Of a DNA stretch of 64,000 nucleotides, positions 43,528 through 53,146 are shown piece after piece. The DNA lies in NCBI GenBank assembly GCA_024234815.1, contig JACKNO010000001.1, positions 372,001-436,000 of the forward strand, written 5' to 3'. Numbering within the stretch: the first letter of the stretch is position 1; every line of letters begins with the position of its first letter. A program made the translations under genes and the position numbers. The stretch comes from Pseudomonadales bacterium (lineage in GTDB: Bacteria > Pseudomonadota > Gammaproteobacteria > Pseudomonadales > Halieaceae). Below the pieces are notes generated by a model. The model was given only the letters and a program-made list of their open reading frames with translations. It searched no databases and was not told the origin of the DNA.

Positions 43528-44388
43528 ATGGCGAGCATTTCAAAATCCAGCGCAGTGCTGCAACTGATCCGCTTTGACAAGCCGATCGGTACGCTGCTGT
43601 TGTTATGGCCGACACTGTGGGCGCTGTGGATCGCCGCCGGGGGGGTTCCGGACTACGACTTGCTGGCGATCTTTGTCGCGGGAACCTTCCTGACCCGCTC
43701 CGCCGGCTGCATTATCAACGATTTCGCCGATCGGCGAGTGGACGGCGCCGTCAAGCGCACCAGCGGGCGCCCACTGGTTACCGGCGCCATCAGCGAACGG
43801 GAAGCTCTCAGCCTGTTTATTGTACTCATGCTACTGGCCTTCACGCTGGTGCTGCTCACCAACACCCTGACCATTGAACTCTCGGTTGTGGCGGTTCTAC
43901 TGGCCTCGACCTACCCGTTCATGAAGCGCTACACCCACCTGCCGCAGATCGTCCTGGGGCTGGCTTTTTCCTGGGGGATTCCCATGGCTTTCGCCGCCCA
44001 GCGCAGTGAGCTGCCCACCGCGTTGTGGCTTATATTCCTCGGCAATCTCTGGTGGATCGTGGCCTATGACACCATGTACGCCATGGTCGACAGGGACGAT
44101 GACATACGCGCGGGCGTCAAATCCACCGCCATCCTGTTTGGCAGCCACGATCGTCTCGCCATCGCCACGCTGCAGGCTCTGTGCCTGCTGTGCCTGTATC
44201 TCGCCGGACAGGCATTCGCGCTGGGCCCCTGGTTTTACCTGTCCTTGGCAGCGGCGGCCGCCCTGTTCTGCTACCACCAGTACCTGATTCGCAATCGCGA
44301 ACGGGAAGCGTGTTTCCGGGCATTTCTGCACAACAACTGGGTGGGCATGGCGATTTTTGTCGGCATCGTCCTGCACTACGGCAGCTGA
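43528..44388 (+). CDS. ubiA: 4-hydroxybenzoate octaprenyltransferase
   Basis: The 286-residue integral membrane prenyltransferase attaches the polyprenyl tail to 4-hydroxybenzoate. Both Asp-rich motifs are present: NDFADRRVDGAVKRTSGRPL and DTMYAMVDRDDDIRAGVKST. Eight or nine membrane helices are visible. ATG 43528 gives the normal length; the open frame runs back into ubiC. phoB-phoR, which follow in Pseudomonas, are absent here. Confidence 0.96.
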   Translation: MASISKSSAVLQLIRFDKPIGTLLLLWPTLWALWIAAGGVPDYDLLAIFVAGTFLTRSAGCIINDFADRRVDGAVKRTSGRPLVTGAISEREALSLFIVLMLLAFTLVLLTNTLTIELSVVAVLLASTYPFMKRYTHLPQIVLGLAFSWGIPMAFAAQRSELPTALWLIFLGNLWWIVAYDTMYAMVDRDDDIRAGVKSTAILFGSHDRLAIATLQALCLLCLYLAGQAFALGPWFYLSLAAAAALFCYHQYLIRNREREACFRAFLHNNWVGMAIFVGIVLHYGS

Positions 44389-44400
44389 ACGAATGGTCGC

Positions 44401-45549
44401 ATGGCAATAACAGCAGAGTTTCTCACCGGCCTCGGGAAAGTGTCGGCAAGCCAGTGGAATGCCGTCGCCGGGACCGACTACCCGTTCCTGCGACACGAGT
44501 ACCTCCACGGCCTGGAACAGACAGGCTGCGCCACCACCGAAACCGGCTGGCAACCCTGTCATCTGCTGTTGCGCGATGCGGCCGGAATCCTTGCGCTGAT
44601 GCCCCTGTACCTGAAGTCCCATTCCTATGGAGAGTACGTATTCGACTGGTCCTGGGCGGATGCCTGGCAGCGCAGCGGACTGCACTATTACCCCAAACTC
44701 GTCACGGCGATTCCCTTCACCCCGGCCACCGGTCCGCGGCTTTGCGCGCGCCCGGATGCGGACAGCGACCAGGTCTGGGAAGCAGCGCTGGACGCGATCC
44801 GCCAGTTTGCGAACAGGCAGGGCATCTCCTCGTGGCACCTGCTGTTTCCGGAGGAGGCGGTTGCCTCCAGGCTGTTGCGAGCGGGCCTGCACCGGCGCAC
44901 CGCTACCCAGTTCCACTGGTTCAACAATAACTACTCCTGTTTTGACGATTTCCTGGCGGGCTTCACCAGCCGCAAGCGCAAAAGCCTGCGGCGCGAGCGC
45001 GCCCGGGTGGCGGAACAGGGCCTGACCCTCAAGACATTGCGCGGCCATGAAATCGAACAGCCACAGTGGCAGCAGTTCTACCGGTTTTACCAGATGACCT
45101 ATGCCAAGCGCAGCGGCCATGGCGGGTATCTCACCCGCGAGTTTTTTACCGAGACCGCGCCCCGCATGGGCGAGCACATGATCATGACCCTGGCTTACCA
45201 GCAGAACAGGGCGGTGGCCGGTGCGCTGTATTTTCGTTCAGCCGATACCCTGTACGGCCGCTACTGGGGCTGCGAGCGGGAGTATGACTGCCTGCACTTT
45301 GAGGCCTGCTACTACCAGGGAATCGAGTACTGTATCGCCAACGGCCTGCGGCGATTTGATCCGGGTGCCCAGGGTGAACACAAGATTCAGCGCGGGTTTC
45401 GCCCGGTACCCACCTGGTCGAACCACTGGATTGCCGACCCGCGCCTGTCAGCCGCGGTGGGCGATTTCACCCGCAGCGAAGAACAGCACAACGATGCCTA
45501 CCTGGAGGGAGCAGCCACCCTGCTTCCTTTCAGAAAGAGCCCGGGCTGA
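44401..45549 (+). CDS. GNAT/FemAB-like protein of the COG3146 (DUF482) family
   Basis: The 382-residue protein matches the 'peptidogalycan biosynthesis/recognition' family: YPFLRHEYLHGLEQTGCA at the start, GLHYYPKLVTAIPFTPATGPRLC, SRKRKSLRRERARV, GGYLTREFF and FDPGAQGEHKIQRGF. The fold is a double GNAT-like acyltransferase, but no substrate is proven. It starts 12 bases after ubiA. Confidence 0.85.
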   Translation: MAITAEFLTGLGKVSASQWNAVAGTDYPFLRHEYLHGLEQTGCATTETGWQPCHLLLRDAAGILALMPLYLKSHSYGEYVFDWSWADAWQRSGLHYYPKLVTAIPFTPATGPRLCARPDADSDQVWEAALDAIRQFANRQGISSWHLLFPEEAVASRLLRAGLHRRTATQFHWFNNNYSCFDDFLAGFTSRKRKSLRRERARVAEQGLTLKTLRGHEIEQPQWQQFYRFYQMTYAKRSGHGGYLTREFFTETAPRMGEHMIMTLAYQQNRAVAGALYFRSADTLYGRYWGCEREYDCLHFEACYYQGIEYCIANGLRRFDPGAQGEHKIQRGFRPVPTWSNHWIADPRLSAAVGDFTRSEEQHNDAYLEGAATLLPFRKSPG

Positions 45550-45560
45550 CACCGCGGCAC

Positions 45561-45944
45561 TTAACCGGGCCTGCTCTTGTGCGCCAGCTTGTGCGCGTGC
45601 TGCTCCCAGTTCTGGCCATCAAACTCCGTGACGGTGACCGAGTCCGGCCGCGTATCCAGGCAATTGACATTCACATCGATACCGTCCGGGTTGGAGCGCG
45701 GCGTATAGAAAGGCTTGATACCGCAGGTACCGCAAAACGTGTGCCGGGCGACCCCGGTATTGAAGGTATAGCTCACCAGCGCGTCACGGCCACTGAGCAG
45801 GGTAAAGCGGCTGGTCGGCACAATGAGGTGCAGGTAACCGGCTTTGCTGCAAATGGAGCAATTGCAGCGCTCCACCTCGAGGTCAGCCGGCGCTTCAACC
45901 GTAAAGCGCACCGCGCCGCAATGACAGCTCCCCCTATAGAGCAT
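45561..45944 (-). CDS. GFA/CENP-V zinc-domain protein
   Basis: The 127-residue protein has the full zinc pattern of the glutathione-dependent formaldehyde-activating-like family: GSCHCGAVRF, CNCSICSKAGYL and FCGTCGI. Only some members act on S-hydroxymethylglutathione; the substrate here is unknown. GGGGGAGG precedes ATG 45944. An open frame continues upstream into the next gene but is not part of it. Confidence 0.88.
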   Translation of the reverse strand: MLYRGSCHCGAVRFTVEAPADLEVERCNCSICSKAGYLHLIVPTSRFTLLSGRDALVSYTFNTGVARHTFCGTCGIKPFYTPRSNPDGIDVNVNCLDTRPDSVTVTEFDGQNWEQHAHKLAHKSRPG

Positions 45945-45987
45945 GCTACCTCCCCCGCAAATCGAAAGCCGGCGAACAATGCGTGTA

Positions 45988-46584
45988 TCAGGCCTTGCGC
46001 CACAGTAATAACCGGTTGTTGGCGGGCATTTCATGGTCCGCCTGGATGGAGAAACCGGCGCCGCGTGCGAGCGCATCCACCGCCTCAAAATCGCGAATTG
46101 CGCTGTCCGGATGCTGCTGTGCCAGCCACTGGTCGAAGCGGGCATTGCTGGCGCTGGTGTACTGGCCACCGTAGTTGAAAGGACCATAGACCGCAAGCAG
46201 GGTGTCAGAAGCGGCGGCCCCGGCCAGCGCCGCAAACAGTTGCTCGACGGCCGAGAACGCCATGATGTGCAGGCTGTTGGCACTGAACAGCGCATCCGGC
46301 ACCACAATCGACCAGGGCTCGGCTCGAACATCCAGCGCCGCCGGCGGCAACAGGTTGGCGCCCTCATAGGCGCGACAGCGCGGTTCCAGCACGGGCAGGT
46401 TCTGGGCCAGCTCCGTCGGCTGCCACTGCAGCCAGTGCATTGCGCCGGCAAAGTGACAGGCGTGCTGGCCGGTACCGCTGGCGATTTCCAGCACCTGGCG
46501 CCGGTCGGCAAACGCCTCCCGCAATACCTCGAGGATAAAGTCCTTGTTGTTTTCGCAGGACTGGGAAAAAGGCATCGAATCCAT
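45988..46584 (-). CDS. DUF938 class I methyltransferase-like protein
   Basis: The 198-residue protein begins MDSMPFSQSCENNKDFILEV and has a SAM-binding loop VLEIASGTGQHACHFA, then QPTELAQNLPVLEPRC and LFSANSLHIMAFSAVEQLFA. This fits DUF938, a methyltransferase-like family without known substrate. ATG 46584 has GGAG 9 bases upstream. It sits 17 bases after yaaA on the same strand. Confidence 0.87.
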   Translation of the reverse strand: MDSMPFSQSCENNKDFILEVLREAFADRRQVLEIASGTGQHACHFAGAMHWLQWQPTELAQNLPVLEPRCRAYEGANLLPPAALDVRAEPWSIVVPDALFSANSLHIMAFSAVEQLFAALAGAAASDTLLAVYGPFNYGGQYTSASNARFDQWLAQQHPDSAIRDFEAVDALARGAGFSIQADHEMPANNRLLLWRKA

Positions 46585-46601
46585 GTTGGTCTCCTGCCTT
46601 T

Positions 46602-47387
46602 CTAGGCGGCGGAAGCAGGCGTGTCCCGGGTAAACACCCATTCCCGCGCGGTAGATTCCGCCTTGTTGTAACGATAGCCATCCGTCCTGAATTTTTTCAG
46701 GCCCGCGGGGTCGTTGAGTTCGCTATCGATAATATAACGCGCCATCTGGCCGCGGGCTTTCTTGGCAAAAAAACTGATGATCTTGTACTTGCCGTTCTTA
46801 AGGTCCTTGAACACGGGCGTGATAATGTCCGCGTCAAGCGCGCGCGGTTTCACCGCGTGGAAATATTCATTGGAGGCGAGGTTCACCAGCAACTTCGAGC
46901 CGGATTTTTTCAGGTCCCTGTTCAGCTCTTCGGTGATCGAATCGCCCCAGAATTCATACAGGTTGCGCCCGCCGCGGTTGGCGAACTTCAGGCCCATCTC
47001 CAGGCGGTAAGGCTGCATCAGGTCCAGTGGCCGCAAAAGGCCATACAGTCCCGAAAGAATCCGAAGGTGCTGCTGGGCAAAACCGAGTTGGGCCGTATTC
47101 AGGCTGTCGGCATCCAGCCCTGTGTAAACATCCCCCCGGAAAGCCAGCAGCGCCTGCTTGGCATTCTCCAGGCTGAAGGGCAGGCGCCAATCCATGAAGC
47201 GCTGGTGATTCAGCTCCGCAATCTTCTCGCTGACTCCCATCAGTTCGCGGATATCGTCCGGACTGAGGTCGCGCGCATCTTCCACGAGCAGGGCGGAACG
47301 CTCAACGAGGCGGGGCTGGGTTGCTCTACGGGTGCCCGGTGGCGTGTCGAAGTCCAGGGTTTTGGCCGGCGAAATAATGGTGAGCAT
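46602..47387 (-). CDS. yaaA: Peroxide stress protein YaaA
   Basis: The 261-residue DUF328 protein begins MLTIISPAKTLDFDTP and contains FRGDVYTGLDADSL, LRILSGLYGLLRPLDLMQPYRLEMG and the basic KKARGQMARYI segment. In E. coli YaaA lowers free iron during peroxide stress; it is a DNA-binding fold. It is divergent from the TRAP transporter genes. Confidence 0.96.
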   Translation of the reverse strand: MLTIISPAKTLDFDTPPGTRRATQPRLVERSALLVEDARDLSPDDIRELMGVSEKIAELNHQRFMDWRLPFSLENAKQALLAFRGDVYTGLDADSLNTAQLGFAQQHLRILSGLYGLLRPLDLMQPYRLEMGLKFANRGGRNLYEFWGDSITEELNRDLKKSGSKLLVNLASNEYFHAVKPRALDADIITPVFKDLKNGKYKIISFFAKKARGQMARYIIDSELNDPAGLKKFRTDGYRYNKAESTAREWVFTRDTPASAA

Positions 47388-47487
47388 CTGCTTGCTTCCG
47401 TGTCTGAAGGGGAGGCGGAATTAGTTTTCACGTCGGGGAAGTCGCTATGATACTCTGCGGCACAATAATCAAAAAGACCTATCCACC

Positions 47488-48003
47488 ATGACTGTAGCGC
47501 GCGCCATAGTGCATTACATAGATATTTATACAGACCGCACAGGTCAACTGCTGGCCTGGCTGGTTCTCGCCATGGCCCTGGTGACCACGGTAGTTGTGGT
47601 GATGCGTTACGGCTTCAATACAGGCTCCATAATGGCCCAGGAGGCGGTGATCTACATGCATGGCTGCCTGTTTATGCTCGGAGCGGCCTACGCACTGAAA
47701 AGCGGCGCCCATGTCAGGGTCGACATTTTTTACCGCAGCTTCAGTCCACGCGGCCAGGCCTGGGTCAACGCGCTCGGCGCTATCGTGTTCCTGATGCCAC
47801 TTTGCGTGTTTATCGGCCTTGCCAGCTGGAACTACGTAAGCGAATCCTGGATCATCCGCGAAACCTCGCCTGAGCCCGGTGGAATCCCTGCGGTATACCT
47901 GCTCAAGAGCATTATTCCGCTGATGGCGTTCAACCTGTTCCTGCAGGGTCTGGCCGAGACTCTCCGCAGCGCCATGGTGTTGATTGAAGAGCGGGACGCG
48001 TGA
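47488..48003 (+). CDS. TRAP transporter small permease (DctQ-like)
   Basis: The 171-residue protein has four membrane helices and the DctQ layout (YGFNTGSIMAQEAVIYMHGCLFMLGAAYALKSGAHVRVDIFY). It forms the membrane part of a sodium-driven TRAP uptake system with the next gene. The stop overlaps the large-permease start by one base. A TATGAT box about 30 bases upstream may be its -10. Confidence 0.93.
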   Translation: MTVARAIVHYIDIYTDRTGQLLAWLVLAMALVTTVVVVMRYGFNTGSIMAQEAVIYMHGCLFMLGAAYALKSGAHVRVDIFYRSFSPRGQAWVNALGAIVFLMPLCVFIGLASWNYVSESWIIRETSPEPGGIPAVYLLKSIIPLMAFNLFLQGLAETLRSAMVLIEERDA

Positions 48004-49364
48004 TGGACTACATCTCGCTTTACATGTTCGTCGCCGTCTGCCTGCTACTCATGCTGGGCTACCCGGTTGCTTTTACACTGGCCGGTACGGCCCTTGCCTT
48101 CGCCGTGGGCGGCATTCTCGCCGGGCATTTTGATGCCGGTTTCCTGGCCGCCCTGCCCGGGCGCATTTTCGGTACCATCAGCAACGACACGCTGATCGCG
48201 GTGCCGCTCTTCGTCCTGATGGGGGTGATACTGGAAAAATCCCGCGTGGCGGAAGAATTGCTGGGCAGCATGGCCAAGCTGTTCGGCACCATGCGTGGCG
48301 GGCTGGGTATATCGGTAATTGTGGTGGGTATGCTGCTCGCCGCCAGCACCGGCATCGTCGGCGCCACCGTCGTTACCATGGGCCTGCTCTCCCTCCCCAG
48401 CATGTTGCAGGCGGGCTACAGGCCTTCCCTGGCCGCCGGTACCATTTGCGCAACCGGCACACTGGGCCAGATCATACCGCCATCCATCGCCCTGGTACTG
48501 CTGGGGGATGTCCTGTCCAATGCCTACCAGCGCGCCCAGCTCAACCTGAATATCTTCAACCCGAAGACCGTTTCGGTGGGCGATCTGTTTGTCGGAGCGC
48601 TGATACCGGGCTTGCTGCTCGTCGCAATGTATATCCTGTACGTACTGCTGTATGCCCACCTGAAACCAACCGCCGCACCCGCGGCAAAGGTTGAGCACAC
48701 CACGGCGGGAGAAATTATGCGGGGGTTGCTACCGCCCCTGGCGCTGATCATGATTGTGCTGGGTTCCATTTTGTCGGGTGCCGCCACGCCTACCGAAGCG
48801 GCAGGTATCGGCGCCACCGGCGCCCTGCTGCTGGCACTTGCCAAGCGCCAGCTCAGCGTTGCGCGTATACGGGAAGTGACCAAAGACACCATGGAGGTAA
48901 CGGCCATGGTATTCATGATTCTCCTGGGTGCGGCCGTGTTCTCACTGGTGTTTCGCGGCTTCGGCGGTGAAGAGCTCATCCACCATTTTTTCGCGTCCCT
49001 TCCCGGAGGCGTCGCGGCGGCCACCCTGGTGGTGATGCTGGTCATTTTCTTACTCGGCTTCATCCTGGATTTCATCGAAATTACGTTTGTGGTGGTGCCA
49101 ATCGTGGGACCGATACTGCTGACCATGGGCGTGGACCCCCTCTGGTTGGGAATCATGATCGCAATGAACCTGCAAACATCCTTTCTGACCCCACCCTTCG
49201 GCTTCGCCCTGTTCTACCTGCGTGGAGTCGCCCCTCCGGAGGTGACAACCAGTGCTATCTACCGGGGAGTAGTTCCCTTTATACTGATCCAGATTCTGGC
49301 CATGGCAGCCCTGTGGTACTGGCCGGCCATGGCCACCTGGTTACCGACGCTACTGAAAAGCTAG
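48003..49364 (+). CDS. TRAP transporter large permease (DctM-like)
   Basis: The 453-residue protein has about 12 membrane helices and typical DctM segments: FAVGGILAGHFDAGF, DTLIAVPLFVLMGVILEKS, AASTGIVGATVVTMGLLSLPSML, CATGTLGQIIPPSIALVLLGD and LGIMIAMNLQTSFLTPPFGFALFYLRGVAP. ATG 48003 overlaps the small-permease stop; GTG 48000 is the alternative. The thioesterase follows after 44 bases, and the binding protein is convergent. Confidence 0.95.
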   Translation: MDYISLYMFVAVCLLLMLGYPVAFTLAGTALAFAVGGILAGHFDAGFLAALPGRIFGTISNDTLIAVPLFVLMGVILEKSRVAEELLGSMAKLFGTMRGGLGISVIVVGMLLAASTGIVGATVVTMGLLSLPSMLQAGYRPSLAAGTICATGTLGQIIPPSIALVLLGDVLSNAYQRAQLNLNIFNPKTVSVGDLFVGALIPGLLLVAMYILYVLLYAHLKPTAAPAAKVEHTTAGEIMRGLLPPLALIMIVLGSILSGAATPTEAAGIGATGALLLALAKRQLSVARIREVTKDTMEVTAMVFMILLGAAVFSLVFRGFGGEELIHHFFASLPGGVAAATLVVMLVIFLLGFILDFIEITFVVVPIVGPILLTMGVDPLWLGIMIAMNLQTSFLTPPFGFALFYLRGVAPPEVTTSAIYRGVVPFILIQILAMAALWYWPAMATWLPTLLKS

Positions 49365-49408
49365 TTTGCATCACGGTCATCCAACCCAATGCGCGCAGGC
49401 CTGAGCCC

Positions 49409-49801
49409 ATGAACGATATAGACACCACACCGATCCCCCAGGGCGACCTCGCTTTACAGATCGTCACCATGCCCAGGGACACGAACGCCAGCGGCGATAT
49501 TTTCGGTGGCTGGCTGCTGTCACAGATGGATATCGCCGGGATGATCACCGCCGGTGAAGTGGCCAACGGCCGCGTTGCCACCGTGGCGGTAGAAGGCATG
49601 GTATTCCTGACGCCCGTGCATGTAGGCGCCGTGGTGTCCTGCTACTGCGATGTGCTGGAGGTTGGCCGCAGTTCCATTCGCATCGTCGTGGAGGTGTGGA
49701 TCAATTCGCCGCATGACGGCGACCCCCTAAAGGTGACCGAGGGGGAATTTGTGTACGTGGCTATAGACGAATCGGGCCGCACCCGGGCGATCAAGACCTA
49801 G
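49409..49801 (+). CDS. YciA-type acyl-CoA thioesterase
   Basis: The 130-residue hotdog-fold enzyme has the active motif DTNASGDIFGGWLLSQMDIAG and FLTPVHVGAVVSCYCDVLEVGRSSIRI. It hydrolyses acyl-CoA esters of varied chain length. ATG 49409 gives the usual N-terminus. Its stop overlaps the convergent TRAP binding-protein gene by 4 bases. Its place between TRAP genes may mean it acts on the imported acid's CoA ester, but that is inference. Confidence 0.9.
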   Translation: MNDIDTTPIPQGDLALQIVTMPRDTNASGDIFGGWLLSQMDIAGMITAGEVANGRVATVAVEGMVFLTPVHVGAVVSCYCDVLEVGRSSIRIVVEVWINSPHDGDPLKVTEGEFVYVAIDESGRTRAIKT

Positions 49802-50961
49802 CGCTGCTCGGCCGGCGCATCGATGACTACATCCCGGGCGTTGATGTAAGCCTGCTCGGAAATATGGTGGTAGGCGCGGACGCCGTCGTAGAATTTTTTG
49901 TAGGATTCGTAGACCCTGGCTGCCATCGGGTCCTCGGCAGTCAGCCGCTGGATCGCCTTTTCGCTGGCCCTGTACAAAGCCAGGAGTACGTCGTCAGGCA
50001 GCCGCCGCAATTGAACCCCATGGTTGTCGACCAGGTCTTTCAGGGCCGCGTTGTTGCGGGCGGTAAATTCATCCAGCATGTCCTGGTTCGCCGCCCTCGC
50101 GGCGTACGTCACGATAGCCTGCAAGTCCTCAGGCAGTGCCTCGAAAGAATCCCGGTTGACGATGAACTCAAGCATTGAACCCGGTTCATGCCAGCCGGGA
50201 TAGTAGTAGTATTTAGCGACTTCATGCATGCCCAACGCGAGGTCGTTATAGGGCCCGACCCACTCCGCCGCGTCGATAACACCGGTCTGCAGTGAGGTAT
50301 AGAGCTCGCCGCCCGGGATGCGCACCGCAGTGCCGCCGGCCTCGGCGAATACATCGCCCGCCAGGCCGGGGATGCGCATCTTGAGGCCCTGCAAATCCTC
50401 TATCGAGTTTATTTCCCGGTTGAACCAACCGGCCATCTGCACCCCCGAACTACCGCCGGCGAGGGGAATGATATTAAAGGGCGCGTAAGCCTCCTGCCAG
50501 AGTTCAAGACCGCCGCCGTAATGCAGCCAAGCGTTGGTTTCCTGAGCGTTCATGCCAAACGGAATCGTCGTAAAAAAAACCGATGACGGTATCTTGCCCT
50601 TCCAGTAGTACGCTGCCCCGTGACCCGCATCAGCCACTCCCTGGGAGACCGCGTCAAATATCTCGAACGCCGGTACTATCTCGCCGGCACCGTAGACATG
50701 CACCTGGAGTCGACCGGCGCTCATTTCATTGACATAGCGAGCGAAGTTCTCGGGCCCCGAACCCAGTCCGGGAAAATTTTTCGGCCAGGTGGTGACCAGT
50801 TTCCAACGATACTGCCCCACCTGCATCTGTGATCCGGGCGCCACTTCCTCGATCTGCCGGGCGCTGCTGGTCGCCCACAGGCCGAGTACCAGCACCAGTG
50901 CCGCCACCAGGGCCAGTATTACCAGCGGGGTGTATCGCTGCTCGAAAGACGCTCTTGCCAT
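49798..50961 (-). CDS. TRAP transporter substrate-binding protein (TakP-like)
   Basis: The 387-residue protein has an N-terminal membrane anchor or signal (about 10-32) and a DctP-type domain: WKLVTTWPKNFPGLGSGPENFA, AGHGAAYYWKGK, LKMRIPGLAGDVFAEAGGTAVRIPGGELYTSLQTGVIDAAEWVGPYNDLALGMHEVAKYYYYPGWHEPG. The latter segments resemble TakP and relatives that bind alpha-keto acids, so a keto or hydroxy acid ligand is plausible. It is on the opposite strand from its permeases, so expression must be matched by a shared regulator or by separate promoters. Confidence 0.9.
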   Translation of the reverse strand: MARASFEQRYTPLVILALVAALVLVLGLWATSSARQIEEVAPGSQMQVGQYRWKLVTTWPKNFPGLGSGPENFARYVNEMSAGRLQVHVYGAGEIVPAFEIFDAVSQGVADAGHGAAYYWKGKIPSSVFFTTIPFGMNAQETNAWLHYGGGLELWQEAYAPFNIIPLAGGSSGVQMAGWFNREINSIEDLQGLKMRIPGLAGDVFAEAGGTAVRIPGGELYTSLQTGVIDAAEWVGPYNDLALGMHEVAKYYYYPGWHEPGSMLEFIVNRDSFEALPEDLQAIVTYAARAANQDMLDEFTARNNAALKDLVDNHGVQLRRLPDDVLLALYRASEKAIQRLTAEDPMAARVYESYKKFYDGVRAYHHISEQAYINARDVVIDAPAEQR

Positions 50962-50995
50962 GATCCGGTCAAATCCCTGTTGTTATGTCAGCCGT

Positions 50996-53146
50996 TCACA
51001 TCAGCTGTAGATTCGCGTACTGCAACACCAGCCACTTACTGCCATCGGTATCAAAGTTTACCTGCACCCGGGCACTGGCACCGCGCCCTTCAAAGTTTAG
51101 CACGACCCCCTCGCCAAATATCTGGTGGTACACCGCCTGGCCGAGGTTGAGTTCCGTGTCGGGAACCCTGGCGTGCATGATACTGCTGACCGGACGGGCG
51201 ATAGCGGTGTGCAGGCGCACCTCCTCCAGCAGTTCCGCGGGAATTTCCCGAATAAAACGCGATGGCGTATTCAGCGTTTCGCTGCCGTGCAGGCGCCGGC
51301 TTTCGGCGTAGGTAATCACCAGTCGCTGCATCGCCCGGGTAATCCCCACATAACACAGGCGGCGCTCTTCCTCGAGACGCCCGGGTTCCTCGACGGACAT
51401 GCGGTGCGGGAACAGGTTTTCTTCCATCCCGGCCAGGAATACCAGGGGAAACTCCAGGCCCTTTGCCGAGTGGAGGGTCATGAGCTGCACACTGTCCTCA
51501 TGCTCCTCCGCCTGCGCATCGCCCGCATCCAGGGCGGCACTGTCCAGGAACTGTTGGAGTGGAGAGAGGTCGGCGTCCTCGGCCACGAACTGTTTGGCGG
51601 CGCTCACCAACTCCTCGAGGTTTTCCACCCGCGCCTGTCCTTTCTCTCCCTTTTCCTTCTGGTAGAAACTTATCAAGGACGAGCCTTCGATAACGTGCTC
51701 AACCACTTCCTCCAGCGGCAACTCGTCGGTACCGCTGTCCAGCTCGTTGATAAGTGCCACAAACCCCTGCAGCGCACCCAGCGCCCGCGCGGGCAGGAGT
51801 TTTTCCTCGACCGTGGCCGCGATGGCCTGCCACAGTGATATTTCCCTGCTGCGGGCACAATCGCGCACCGTATCCAGCGTTTTACCGCCTATACCGCGGG
51901 GTGGAGTGTTGATTACACGCTCTACCGCGGCATCATCGCCCCGGCTCAGAAGCAGTCGCAGGTAGGCCAGCGCGGTCCGGATTTCCATGCGCTCATAAAA
52001 ACGCTGGCCGCCATAGATGCGGTAGGGCATACCGGCGCGAATCAGTGCTTCTTCAAGCACCCTCGACTGGGCGTTGGAACGATACAGTATGGCCGCCGAT
52101 GCCCTCTCATTACCGGCACCCGCCCAGCTTTCTATCTGCTCGACAATGTAGCGAGCCTCATCCTGCTCATTGAATCCGGCGTACAGGGTAATGGGCTCCC
52201 CCGACTCCCCGGCAGTCCAGAGTTCTTTTCCCAGGCGGCCCTGGTTATTGGCAATAACACCGTTCGCAGCGCGCAGGATAGTCTGGCTGGAGCGGTAGTT
52301 CTGTTCGAGGCGCACGGTGCGCGTGTCGGAAAAATCCTCGGTAAAGCGCTGGATGTTCTCAATCTTCGCGCCGCGCCATCCGTAAATGGACTGATCGTCA
52401 TCGCCCACCGCGACTATGGGGATACGATCTGCGGAAAGAACGCGCAGCCAGGCGTACTGGATAGTATTGGTATCCTGGAATTCATCGACCAGTATCTGCC
52501 GAAACCGGTCCTGGTAATGCGCCAGCACCGCCGGGCTTTTCAGCCACAATTCGTGGGCGCGCAACAGGAGCTCGGCAAAATCCACCATGCCGCCGCGCTC
52601 ACAGGCCTGCTCGTAGGCGCGGTAGACCTGTAGCATGGTGTGGGCGAACAGGTCGCCTGGCGGCGGCTCGATATGGGCCGCACGCAGGCCCTCGTCTTTC
52701 TGCGCATTGATATACCACTGGGCCTGCCTGGGGGGCCAGCGGGATTCGTCGAGCTCAAGTTCCCGACAGACACGCTTCACCAGGCGCAACTGATCGTCGC
52801 TGTCGAGAATCTGGAAATTCTGCGGCAGGCCGGCCTCTTTCCAGTGAGCCTTCAGCAGGCGATGGGCGAGGCCGTGAAAGGTACCAACCCACATGCCGTG
52901 GGAGGGAATCTGTAGCATCTCTTCTATACGGCCGCGCATTTCCCGCGCCGCCTTGTTGGTAAAAGTCACCGCGAGAATCGACCACGGCGAGAAGCCCTCC
53001 GCCCTGATGAGCCAGGCAATACGGTGCACAAGCACCCGGGTTTTACCACTGCCGGCACCGGCCAGCACCAGCATATTCTGGTTATCGGCCGCTACGGCAT
53101 CGCGCTGGGCATCATTGAGGGGCGAGAGAATATCAGATACATCCAT
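50996..53146 (-). CDS. uvrD: DNA helicase II UvrD
   Basis: The 716-residue superfamily 1 helicase unwinds DNA in nucleotide excision and mismatch repair. LNDAQRDAV, GAGSGKTRVL (motif I), FTNKAAREMRGRIE, VDEFQDTN (motif II), GDDDQSIYGWRGA (motif III), LEQNYRSSQTIL and VQLMTLHSAKGLEFPLVFLAGMEENLFPH (motif V) are present. The C-terminus has the UvrD Tudor-like tail (VYHQIFGEGVVLNFEGRG). No LexA box is evident upstream. Confidence 0.97.
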   Translation of the reverse strand: MDVSDILSPLNDAQRDAVAADNQNMLVLAGAGSGKTRVLVHRIAWLIRAEGFSPWSILAVTFTNKAAREMRGRIEEMLQIPSHGMWVGTFHGLAHRLLKAHWKEAGLPQNFQILDSDDQLRLVKRVCRELELDESRWPPRQAQWYINAQKDEGLRAAHIEPPPGDLFAHTMLQVYRAYEQACERGGMVDFAELLLRAHELWLKSPAVLAHYQDRFRQILVDEFQDTNTIQYAWLRVLSADRIPIVAVGDDDQSIYGWRGAKIENIQRFTEDFSDTRTVRLEQNYRSSQTILRAANGVIANNQGRLGKELWTAGESGEPITLYAGFNEQDEARYIVEQIESWAGAGNERASAAILYRSNAQSRVLEEALIRAGMPYRIYGGQRFYERMEIRTALAYLRLLLSRGDDAAVERVINTPPRGIGGKTLDTVRDCARSREISLWQAIAATVEEKLLPARALGALQGFVALINELDSGTDELPLEEVVEHVIEGSSLISFYQKEKGEKGQARVENLEELVSAAKQFVAEDADLSPLQQFLDSAALDAGDAQAEEHEDSVQLMTLHSAKGLEFPLVFLAGMEENLFPHRMSVEEPGRLEEERRLCYVGITRAMQRLVITYAESRRLHGSETLNTPSRFIREIPAELLEEVRLHTAIARPVSSIMHARVPDTELNLGQAVYHQIFGEGVVLNFEGRGASARVQVNFDTDGSKWLVLQYANLQLM

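Noticed and set aside
43897..45177. 426-codon minus-strand open frame
   Set aside because: It is antisense to ubiA and the COG3146 gene, with no recognisable domain or ribosome site.
46014..46511. Longer GFA protein reading through the preceding gene
   Set aside because: The extension is out of frame with the real DUF938 gene; GGGGGAGG before ATG 45944 and the family length fix the start.
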